DNA of 64,000 nt from Argopecten irradians. Its lineage: Eukaryota > Mollusca > Bivalvia > Pectinida > Pectinidae. The notes below the pieces were generated by a model. It was not told the DNA's origin, made no database searches, and saw only the letters and a list, made by a program, of their open reading frames with translations. The position numbers and the translations under genes are program-made. The first letter of the stretch is position 1. Every line of letters starts with the position of its first letter. This document shows, piece after piece, positions 22,491 to 32,114 of this stretch. The DNA lies in NCBI RefSeq assembly GCF_041381155.1, contig NC_091134.1:62550902-62614901 (forward strand), in the 5' to 3' direction.

Positions 22491-24813
22491 CCTCGAGACT
22501 TCCTCTTCATTCACTACATCAACCGATACAGGCAAATTGTTCAGATAAACCACCCTGTTGTGAGCATGCTCGCTAAATTCTAACATGTTGATATCTTTGG
22601 CGAGTTGGTATGCAGCTTCAGCATGCTCTAACGCCCGTACTGAGTTCGACCTGCGATACTGAAGGTCACTTTTGGCTAGAAGGCTATGTACCTCCAGAAT
22701 TTTGGGAATTGGAATTTTCGAGTTCTCTAATTGCTGTAGGTAGTTACTAGCCAATTCTATATCTTCTGAGTCTGGACGCTGTATCTCCATCGTTAATCCA
22801 TTATCGCCACATCTCAGAAGGAGTATTGCTAATCGACATAATGCAAATCCGATCCCAAATGGACCATCTTTTCCGCCATCACGGCTGAAGTTATCAAGAG
22901 CCTTTCGACAACTTTTGACAGCTTTTTCATGTAGGTATTTGTATACCGAAGGGTAGTTAGGCCGACGCGCGTTCAAAACTGCAAGCTGACTCGAAATATC
23001 GCGGACATCGTTCATAAATAACCAACCAGCTGCTCTTCCGGAACATCCAACTGGATCCGTCTCTATAATCATCTTTGCGTCGGCGAGCGTGTTTTCTTAT
23101 TTGTTCAATTTTCGTTGGGCAATGTACATTCTGGTTTGTGCCGAAAAAAGTTCCAGGGTGAAATATTTAGGATTACTTGTCCTTGCAACTCGTTGTAAGC
23201 CTGTGTTTATATGCTTCTTAGCGGAGTGTATGTCAGTTACAAACAGGTCACGACTGGCATGGAGGTAATCTAGAATGCACATCATGTCTGAGTCTTCGCT
23301 GTACTTCACCTGTATGCTCATAGCGTACATATCAAACTTTTGGAATTCTCCCTGATTGATCATTGTGCTCAGGGAATTGAATGCCACCTCTAGACGTCTT
23401 GACCTCCGATCGTGTGATGTCGCAGATCCTGGGAAGGAAGCCACAGGTGAAAGATTGCACCCAGTCGATAAGTCCTGCCTTTTTTCTGACCTCTGTTTCT
23501 GCTTCACTTGCATCTTTGTTTTTACTGCTATTGTCACGATAAAGATAAGGATTAGTCGCATGTTTGGTACCAACGGAAGGCTTACCCTTTCGCTGAAATC
23601 GCCTGTCTGCCTTAGGGGATAAGGTGTTGGCCCGTAACGTGTCACTTTCGTTACAATGTGCAGAGTCTTTGTTCACACTTAAGACTTTAGATCGACCCGG
23701 TTCATTATTTTCATTCTGAACAAGAGACGATTTTGTCTGTCCGAGGTTTGCTTTCAGCACTGATTCAAATGTATACCTTTGTTGATCTGTTGTGTTCGGT
23801 TCCACCAAGTTGTCCATGGAAGACGGTAGAACCAACATGTTGTCTGCAATGTTATCCTCAAAGCACGAAAACATTTGATCATGGCGCGACATTTTATCAG
23901 ACAGGCGGCGTTCTTGTTTTAAGTGCCGGCTTCGTCGTATCACCCAATCGTTTAGAGGTTTGTCTTCTGTTTTGTTGACCTCCGAATCAATTGATATGTC
24001 AGTAACTTGGTTACCTTTGTGATGTGGAGCGTTAGTTTGACGAAGACGGACATTCTTCATTGGATAGTCCATGTTTGCTTTGATGCTCATACGAAGTACT
24101 GCTGCGAGAATAGGCCTCGGTGTGTCCGTCAGGAGAGGTGTTGACAGGGTTTCTATAGTGCTCTGTGTACACTTCGATAACTCATCGACGATGTATCTAT
24201 ATTTCCTCTCTAGAGACTTCATGAATACCGAAGTTGTCGTGTCATTATTACACCGCGAGAGTTCGGAGACGAACATTGTGCATCTTTCTAAGCGTGTCTT
24301 TCCGGTTTTGATTCTTTCGCACTCCTCACTCCCTAAAACAAACTCTTGATAATGTAAATCTAATAGGTCATTTGGCTCTACATTCCTAAGAATAAGGCAA
24401 CAATTTTGCTTTATCAATTTCTCTAATGCTGGAAGGGCGAATGGTGGGATAAGAGGCTTGCAGTGGTTACATACTTTTACCATGTTACCGCTGCCACGGC
24501 CTCCGCCTTCTTTGGTTTGTATTGCGTCATTGTCCGTATCCTGTTTTGAACATTGAAGTAAAGGAACCAAGTGACCATAGCCAGCTGTTAATGATTTCAC
24601 AAAAGAACCATACGCACATCCCCCGCGGGTCGGAAGTAATTTAAGAAGTAGACGACATTTGTCTTTCCTGGAATTGCAAGATTTGATGTGATCACAATCA
24701 TTCTCTGTCAGGATTCCATCTTCAAACAGATCGTCAATGATGTCACACGGATCGAGGTGATCCACCAAGGCCACGTGATTTTTTCGTAGTGCGTTTCGTT
24801 GTTCTGTTTCCAT
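22449..24813 (-). pseudogene. CARD-CARD-helical domain protein, paralogue 1, with two lesions
   Basis: The start METEQRNALRKNH is 13 bases after a splice acceptor (AG 24827-24828). CARD 1 is about residues 1-88, CxxC 115-118, CARD 2 about 122-215. A charged linker follows, then the C-terminal helical domain. The frame open from the start runs 493 codons to 23332. Homology to paralogue 2 instead moves to another frame near the six-T run 23480-23485, and then meets one TAA at 23097-23099 where paralogues 2 and 3 have leucine. After that stop the domain stays open and well conserved to 22449. So the lesions are recent, or one or both are assembly errors. As read, the gene would make a tandem-CARD protein without the helical domain. 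Either a young pseudogene or a truncated allele. Confidence 0.75.
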
Positions 24814-24826
24814 GACTACTTGCTAC

Positions 24827-25588
24827 CTGTAATAGAAATATTTATACGGATAGATTTACGAATGATTAACATGGTGCCACATGAAAATAATAAGAATACA
24901 CGATATACTATCAGCACTAATAAACAGGGCTAATTGTTAAGGAATGAATTTCAGATTTGTTAGGGTATTATGATAATTTACTAGCATGTGCACGTTTGCA
25001 CGTATAATCATAAAATATTATTATTCTTCAGGCAAAGCATGGTTACATGGAGACAATGACAATGTATATTGTAAATATTAAAAAAATCGAAAGAGTATCT
25101 CAGATCAACACAATAAACTTATGAATTCCATAACGTTATCTGTGACGGTACAAATGGAAGACGGTTGATACCATTCATTATTGTCCCATATTATTTAGGC
25201 CAATCTCAGTATCATTTCATCATATTTGTTTAGCAGGTTGTTGCATGGTTCGAAAGAGTCTTCAACATGCTGATAAACCTTTGCAGCTTTATACAGAAAT
25301 AACACCATTCGTTACAATGCGGGAGATAGGTAGATGAAAAGCGATATTGCTGAAATCTAAGCTACCATCAATGGCAGAACCTTTTGTTCAGTATCGATAC
25401 CGGTCTATAGTAAAATATTAAGGATGTTAGATAAGAAATGGTGTATCAGTGTTAGATATTTTGATTTCGTACAATTTATTGTTTTTCTTTCTGGGTGGAA
25501 CCATTTTATGTGTCCAATGATTAACACTAAAATCAAGATTTTTAGAAAATGTTGAAGTATCGAAATGACCACTGTTGTTAACATAGAA
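24827..25588 (-). other. 3' part of the 5'-UTR intron of CARD gene 1
   Basis: Intron inferred from the acceptor TATTACAG (minus strand) just before the start codon and a donor at 29,652. This stretch is AT-rich with nothing else recognised. Confidence 0.5.
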
Positions 25589-26850
25589 CGAATATACGTA
25601 TCCGGCCTACTATACCTTACCTTTCGGCCGATACCATTATCTTTTTAAAGTCTTTTGAGCTACAATATTGCAGCTATTATTACCAGTGAGTTTGAACTAG
25701 ATGTTTCTTGTTTTGCGACTTAAAAAGTAGATATTTATGTGCACACACATGCGTAAATATTTATGTGCACGATATGGATTAGTTTACTATATGTATAATG
25801 TACAGTAAATAATGTCATCTATTCAATGCCTTGTTTAAGGTCTAGCTTCAATAGTCTTGGGTTCTTCCACATGCTTTGGTGAGATAAGTCAATAAGGTAC
25901 ACACACATTATTTATATATTATTTGGAAAATATCTTTCGTTTTCGTTATACAAACGTTTTAATGTATAATTTAGATTAAGATATTCATTTGTTATCAAGA
26001 CAAAATAATTAATACGAAACAAGAGGCTCAAACACCATGTTTCGCTCACTTGGATATTACTATGATTATGGTAAAATACTATAATACTAAGGGGGGGGGG
26101 TATCACTTTGGGTCGTTTTACGGCCTCTCAGTGATAAGATTAATATTTTTCTTGAAGATACTTACGGGTCAGCTGCAAATTGCTATTCAAACCATTCGAT
26201 CTTTTTTTCTGGGTTAATGGTAATTTCAAGGGTCAAATATCAAATGGCAAAAATAATGTTTCCAATTTTTATATTCTATTTAATTAAATATTAGAGTAGA
26301 AATGATTTCTTTTGCAGGTATTGCCTGCATATCACGTGTTTGCTGCAATATTGAATAGCTTAAAAGACTTAAAGACAGATAACGGTGTCGTCTTTAGAGC
26401 TATTACTGCTAATGGAGCAAAGAAATGATTGTGCAAACCATTATTATAACGTCTGTATGCATTTTACCTTACTTGTTTTTTATCACTTACATGTACCTAC
26501 TAGGCAATAAAACTGAACCGTATAAAATATCAAATTCACAGCGAGACATTATTTCATCAAATATATATATGATGGTCTTTTGGAAGGAAAATTATACGGC
26601 AAGTTTACAAATTATGAATTTGACTTCTTATATGAGTGATAAAGTAGATATTAAAATGGTCATTATGTTTGTTTTGACAAAAATGACATAAATGCATGTA
26701 CATGCGCTTAAAAAATTGGAAACCTACAATACAGTATAGAAAATTGTGCCCGAGTGATTTTCTGAGGCAGTGCTCCACTACGACACATGTGCACCATTTC
26801 GTACCCGGCCGAAAGGTATAGTAGGCTGGGTACGTATATTTGTGATATTA
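25589..26850. mobile_element. possible DNA element with ~40-bp inverted ends
   Basis: The left segment ATACGTATCCGGCCTACTAT followed by ACCTTACCTTTCGGCCG is matched inverted at about 26,805-26,846 by CGGCCGAAAGGTATAGTAGG followed by CTGGGTACGTAT. The interior is AT-rich. It includes an ACAAGAGGCTC start-like motif at 26,017 and a ten-G run near 26,091, but no coding sequence that I recognise. No clear target duplication. Confidence 0.4.
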
Positions 26851-27269
26851 GAAGAAGTAGGCCACAGTGATCTAGTTCAGCATTTGTTCCCTTTTAACAT
26901 TAACACTAATGCTTTTGCTGAAAATGTTCTTTCTACCACGATTCGATAGCTTGAAATTGATGTTTAGTACTGACTTTGGATCTGGTTAAGATGATTACAA
27001 ACTAGGGTCACATAGACAGGGTAACGGGGATAAATGAACAAACTAAGCATCTTCTGAGTGTTTCATGTTTGAAACAACCTCACCATGTATATATGTTTTA
27101 TATAATTGTTTGTTTGTACCACCATAATCAGAAGAAGACTAAGATAGACTATACCTCAAGTCTTATCCTATTGACACTTAACATCTTTTGTCAATAGAAT
27201 ATTTGGAAATTGAAAACAGATTTTCAAGTTTTGCTTTAGTTTATTTTTGAAGATAATCCCAAGCAGAAT

Positions 27270-27865
27270 TGTGCCTGCTGCCCAACTACATGATCGTAAA
27301 AGGTGACTACATATATAACCTTTATCTCGTTACTCTAGATATATTTAATGAAAGGTATGGTCTGTCAACTAAATATCCTTTGGTTTTTTTTTTCATTTTT
27401 AAGTTAGTCTAAAAGTGATTTTATATTTTATATGAAAATTTCAAGCCCATACACTGCAAGTAGGATGTAGAATTTGGCCTGCTGCTCCATTGCATGATTG
27501 TAAAAGGTGGCTAAATCTGGGAATCTATCTCTTGGCTTCAGCAAACATAAATACAGTATCTGTATTGTTTCTTTGAAATAATTAGTTTACAGTGACAGGA
27601 AAGTGTTGAGAATGAGACTATAATGTTTTTTAGACAGAAACCCAATATATTTTGAGAGCCACGAGAATAAAGATTCAGATTTAGTCGCATTTTTCGATCA
27701 TGCAATGGGCAGCAAGATTCACATGCAGTGCTAAACATCAATCTCAAACTATTACAAATGTTTGAAAAAATAAAGTGTTTTGATCTAGATAGCCACGAAA
27801 TTAAGATTCTAGATTTAATTGCATTTTACGATTCATGCAGTGGGGCAGCAGACACTTATATCCAA
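27270..27865. repeat. cluster of four SINE-head fragments in mixed orientation
   Basis: The 'TGCATGATCGTAAAAGG' core of the local SINE head recurs, diverged, near 27,290 (+), 27,495 (+), 27,700 (-) and 27,835 (-). Each has CTGCTGCCC-like neighbours. They are short remnants without bodies or tails. Confidence 0.6.
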
Positions 27866-27999
27866 CCTTCAGTGTAAATGCTGTATGATATGATTAACTT
27901 TCTTAAATTTTATAGCTTAAATTTTAACAAATTAAATTTATTTCTCCTAAAAGGATACAGTTCAACTGGGTAATGGTGGCAGACCAAGCTTTGATATAT

Positions 28000-28215
28000 C
28001 ATTGGTCCCTTTCATGCACCGCTCCTCATGTGCCGTAGGGGAGGGGACAATATTTATAATAACTGTTTTCCTTCCTCAAAGGCTGCATCTGGTCAAATTG
28101 TGTTGCATAAGTTTATGACTAGTAGTGATTTAAGCAAATTGTTGACGGACGGATGGACAACGGTCGCTGCGCTATGGCATAAGTTCCATCACCTGCAGAC
28201 AAGATGAGCTAAAAG
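28000..28215 (+). mobile_element. 3' end of a pearl-like element
   Basis: Contains 'ATGACTAGTAGTGATTTAAG' and TTGACGGACGGATGGACAAC, ending in GATGAGCTAAAAG. The order is the same as at 5,690-5,805. Only one worn core unit remains. Confidence 0.55.
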
Positions 28216-28499
28216 TAGTTGAGTATGATACTTGAATCACGTGTATGTATTTTACAGTTGGTTTTTTTTTTAAATTAAACGCCAATATTTATAAACAAGC
28301 CTTTTGCGGCAATTTGATATTGATGTAACGAAATCACAAAAAGCATATAAAATACCCCTATACTTTAACGTATTAAAAAATCCTGTGAAACATAAAAATA
28401 CCCCTATATACGATCAAGTTATATACCTCGTAGTATGTAGGTGTATTTTATAAACTGATTTGCTATATATTTCGAGAAAAGCCAGACAATTCAATAATT

Positions 28500-29243
28500 A
28501 AGGCCCCGCATCGAGATGTGGGTTCCCTATGGTAACCAGGTTGTCCGTCTGTCCGTTTTTCTTGTTACTGCTTTTTCTCAGAAAGGATCTGTCTCAAATT
28601 TCATATGTAGGTTCCCCTATGTGCCTGCATTTTGGAATCGACCGGTCATGAAGATGACAGCCAGGCCGCCATCTAGGATTTTGATAGTTAAATATTGTTA
28701 CCGCTATTTCTCTGAAATTTCTGAAGGAATCCATCGCAAATTTCATAGGTAGGTTTCCCTTGAACCCTTGTTCCGTATATTGCATTTAGGGTCTGATCGG
28801 TCAACAAGATGGCCGCCAGGCCGCCATACTGGATTTTGATAGTTTAAGATTGTAACCGCTATTTCTTTGAAAATGATGAACGGATCTTTCTTAAATTTCA
28901 TATGTAGGTTTCCCTAGATCCCTTGTTGTGTGTATAGCATTTTGGACCAAATCGGGCTACAAGATGGCCGCCAGACCGCCATTTGGAGTTTGATAGTTGA
29001 AGATTAGTACCACTATTTCTTGGAAAGTACTGATGGGATTTTTCCCAATTTCATATGTAGGTTCACCTAAGGCCCTAGTTGGGTATATTGCATTTTGGGA
29101 CCAATCGATATTCATGATAGCCGGCAAGCCATTGGATTTCGATAATTTATAATTAAAAAAATATAGAGAAAAGATCCCTCTTTCCATTGTCGGACATAGA
29201 TTATTCTTTGGAAGGCGCCAAGATCCCTCTTGGATCTCTTGCT
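28500..29243 (+). mobile_element. pearl-like element with four ~150-bp degenerate cores
   Basis: A 'TTGTCCGTCTGTCCG' microsatellite at about 28,540 is followed by four units containing 'AAATTTCATATGTAGGTT-CCC', 'GCATTTTGG' and 'AAGATGGCCGCCAGRCCGCC'. These lie at about 28,595, 28,735, 28,895 and 29,050. The 3' end 'AAGATCCCTCTTGGATCTCTTG' forms a small hairpin. The layout matches the other pearl-like elements here, but the core sequence is a different family. Confidence 0.6.
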
Positions 29244-29652
29244 ACCATCCCAGTACTACTACATTGTATATTGTCATCAGTCCTTTTCTAATCGTAAAGC
29301 ACATTGAGCGGGGCCGTTTCTGACGTGTCAGTGTTCTACTTCGAGCAGCTCACCGATATTTACACGACTATAAATAGAACAATATAAAAATCATATGATC
29401 GGCGTAATGTGGTTGCATCATGCGGATTGTAGATTGAAATATTGATTTCATAATTCATATTTACTTACAGATATACGACGCCTATCCCTAATTTACCACA
29501 GGACAATCAGCTGACAATGCGAAATAGCAAGTATTGCAAACATATGACTTATGAATCTATATTTAGAAAATTCTATCTTAACAGTATATAGAAAGACTTG
29601 TGAAACATGAGTAATACTAAATACATCATTAGGAACTCAAACAAACAATTAC

Positions 29653-29745
29653 CTTATGCCTACGACAGTGATGACTGATTCCAAACAAATCAACATTCCT
29701 CGTCTACCCGGTACGCTGGCTCTACCTCGGGTGTAGAGAATTTCG
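29653..29745 (-). other. inferred non-coding first exon of CARD gene 1
   Basis: The minus strand reads ...GGCATAAG followed by GTAATTG, a good splice donor (GT at 29,651-29,652). About 30-40 bases upstream is a TATATAAAA box. The exon would be ~90 bases and would splice to the acceptor at 24,827-24,828. The start end is approximate. Evidence is sequence only, strengthened by the same arrangement at genes 2 and 3. Confidence 0.5.
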
Positions 29746-29772
29746 TCGCTTCTGTACAACATACGGATCTAT

Positions 29773-29794
29773 TTTTATATACACGGGGATTTCC
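29773..29794 (-). promoter_or_regulatory. kappaB site and TATA box of CARD gene 1
   Basis: GGGGATTTCC at 29,785-29,794 is a full match to the Rel/NF-kappaB consensus GGGRNNYYCC. On the minus strand it is followed at once by TATATAAAA (29,773-29,781). The block CTGGAAATCCCC...AAAAATA is shared with genes 2 and 3, which argues that it is a real promoter and not chance. Confidence 0.6.
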
Positions 29795-29799
29795 AGTTG

Positions 29800-30489
29800 G
29801 CACAATGGTCGATACCACGTAGCACAATATTACAGTAACCAATGACATAAGACGTGTTGTATAGCTGTGAAATACCCAAGCTGGGACAATAGCACCATAA
29901 CATCTATAATCATGCTAAGATCAATAAGTGGATTTTGATTAATTCCTTTACACAAGAGTAAGTTAAATTTTCTGGGTACTGTTGCTATGTGTAAAAGAAT
30001 AGACGTGAAATTGTCAGGATACGTTTTCTATTGTGTAACAGAAGAGGGACTATCTGAACAGGTTTAGGGCAAAACTAGTTTCAGAACAATAAAACAAAGT
30101 AACAACATGAAATATTTATTTTAGTTAAAATGAATTATATCAGAAAAATTCTATATAAGACTAACAAAGCGAAGGGAACGAACCACACTTTTTTATCACA
30201 ACTAATGATATCTTACATGTAATAAAATTAAAAAAAGGTAAAAACAATTAAAGGCAGATAATAAAGCCTAGAATCTATTACATTATATACAGTCCAAATA
30301 CGCTAGTAAGCAATTTCCCATTAAGCGTTACTGTACATGTAAAAGTAATATGGTTAAGAACTGGTCGCCAAGTCGAGTTAACATTAACGCGACCTAAATA
30401 ACACAATGACAGAAACATGGCACCATAAAGCATCTATAAGATATTTTGTTAAAAGCTGTATTTTACTCATTACTATAATTTAATACAAT
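29800..30489. other. intergenic DNA between CARD genes 1 and 2, nothing recognised
   Basis: AT-rich. No exon or repeat recognised upstream of the gene 1 promoter. Confidence 0.4.
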
Positions 30490-30822
30490 ACATTCATTCT
30501 CGATACTCCAGGGTTTATTATCACTGTGATTACATCTACCCCCTGGACTAAGTCATAGCAAATCTGAATACATTTCAGCAGAAACAACCCTGACCAATCC
30601 CTTCAGAGACTTCCTTTGAAGATTAAAGAGAGCGAGGCCTAACTTCAAAGCCATACAGTGTACCATATTCGATTCTTTTGTTGTACATCAAAGGATCAAA
30701 GTACCTGCCTCATTTACGTTTGTTGTCGCAATCAGAGCCTCCAGATTTGCAATGAATTAATGTAGGGATGGATTAACGACAGTAATAATAATCCCTCGAC
30801 TATCTAAGGTGCATTCCATTAT
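30490..30822. mobile_element. TIR element downstream of CARD gene 2
   Basis: Second copy of the element at 21,232-21,541. The left TIR TTCTCGATACTCCAGGG continues into 'TTATTATCACTGT', and the right TIR is 'ACAGTAATAATAATCCCTCG'. Internal landmarks 'CCCTGACCAATC' and 'CCTTTGAA' are shared. The copies are well diverged. Confidence 0.6.
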
Positions 30823-31228
30823 ATAAAACGATAAGATGTGTATCTTTGGTTAACACAACATACTACAACTACGTAAATAATTCTCTGGAATGTTGCTATT
30901 GAATTGAATTAAATCGTAATCTCTTCTACATTTTAGGATTGGGTAAAATAAGACTTGTTTTCCTGACTCGATATACATAGGACACAACGTATCAGTCGTA
31001 TGAGGGTTGTTTTGTAATTTTATGTGGTGAATAGAAACAAATAAATCATTTGATCACAAATTTTTACTTATTATACATCGGTATAGTGTAAAGCTGCAAG
31101 CATAATTTTCATGTAAATAACTCCCCAATACACATGGTGGATCTATATGTAGAAATCCGCTATTGACAGAACCATACAGAAATAAACACAAATACAATAT
31201 TTTCTTCAAAGTTATAAAATATCATCAA
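30823..31228. other. AT-rich DNA, nothing recognised
   Basis: No coding or repeat signal was recognised between the TIR element and the 37-bp minisatellite. Confidence 0.4.
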
Positions 31229-31750
31229 ACAAAAGCATCACTAGAACAATAAATAAACAAATCAAACAAAAGCATCACTAGAACAATAAATAAACAAATC
31301 AAACAAAAGCATCACTAGAACAATAAATAAACAAATCAAACAAAAGCATCACTAGAACAATAAATAAACAAATCAAACAAAAGCATCACTACAACAATAA
31401 ATAAACAAATCAAACAAAAGCATCACTACAACAATAAATAAACAAATCAAACAAAAGCATCACTACAACAATAAATAAACAAATCAAACAAAAGTATCAC
31501 TACATTAATAAATAAACAAATCAAACAAAAGCATCACTACAACAATAAATAAACAAATCAAACAAAAGCATCACTACAACAATAAATAAACAAATCAAAC
31601 AAAAGCATCACTACAACAATAAATAAACAAATCAAACAAAAGCATCACTACAACAATAAATAAACAAATCAAAACAAAAGCATCACTACAACAATAAATA
31701 AACAAATCAAACAAAAGCATCACTACAACAATAAATAAACAAATCAAAAC
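31229..31750 (+). repeat. 37-bp minisatellite, about 14 copies
   Basis: The unit is CAAACAAAAGCATCACTA followed by SAACAATAAATAAACAAAT. The first four copies carry AGAAC and the later ones ACAAC, so the array spread from two variants. One copy differs (GTATCACTACATTAA), and two carry an extra A. It lies 0.37 kb beyond the stop codon of CARD gene 2 and may be inside its 3' UTR. Confidence 0.95.
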
Positions 31751-32114
31751 AAAATGCAGTTATTAACAGTTTCATAACTTTTTGATAAAATGTAAAATAC
31801 GAGCTTGTCAATGTCATGCATTACAGTAAAATATGATAAAACATATAGTACAATAAACCAATTGGCTATAAAATAAAATACATTAATTTACCTAATTTTG
31901 AAAATTGACGTATGAAAAATATGATGTATCCTAGTAATAAATAACATTTGCTTAAAAGAAGGTTTGCAAAAATACAATAAACTTGAATCTCATTTAAAAT
32001 TCTATATTTATCTCAAAAAATCTCTATTATCTTTAAAAAAATGATATACATGTATAACAATGTCAAAGAGACGCTTTTTAAACCGCTACAACACAATTGT
32101 TACCTCACAACAGA

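Noticed and set aside
23332-23645. An intron joining the two frames of CARD paralogue 1
   Set aside because: The paralogues are intronless here, both frames overlap over 300 bases, and homology passes from one frame to the other within a few codons at a homopolymer.
24827-29652. LTR retrotransposon or retrovirus-like copy in the large CARD intron
   Set aside because: No paired long terminal repeats, primer-binding site, or protease/integrase/capsid similarity; the content is SINE heads and pearl-like elements.
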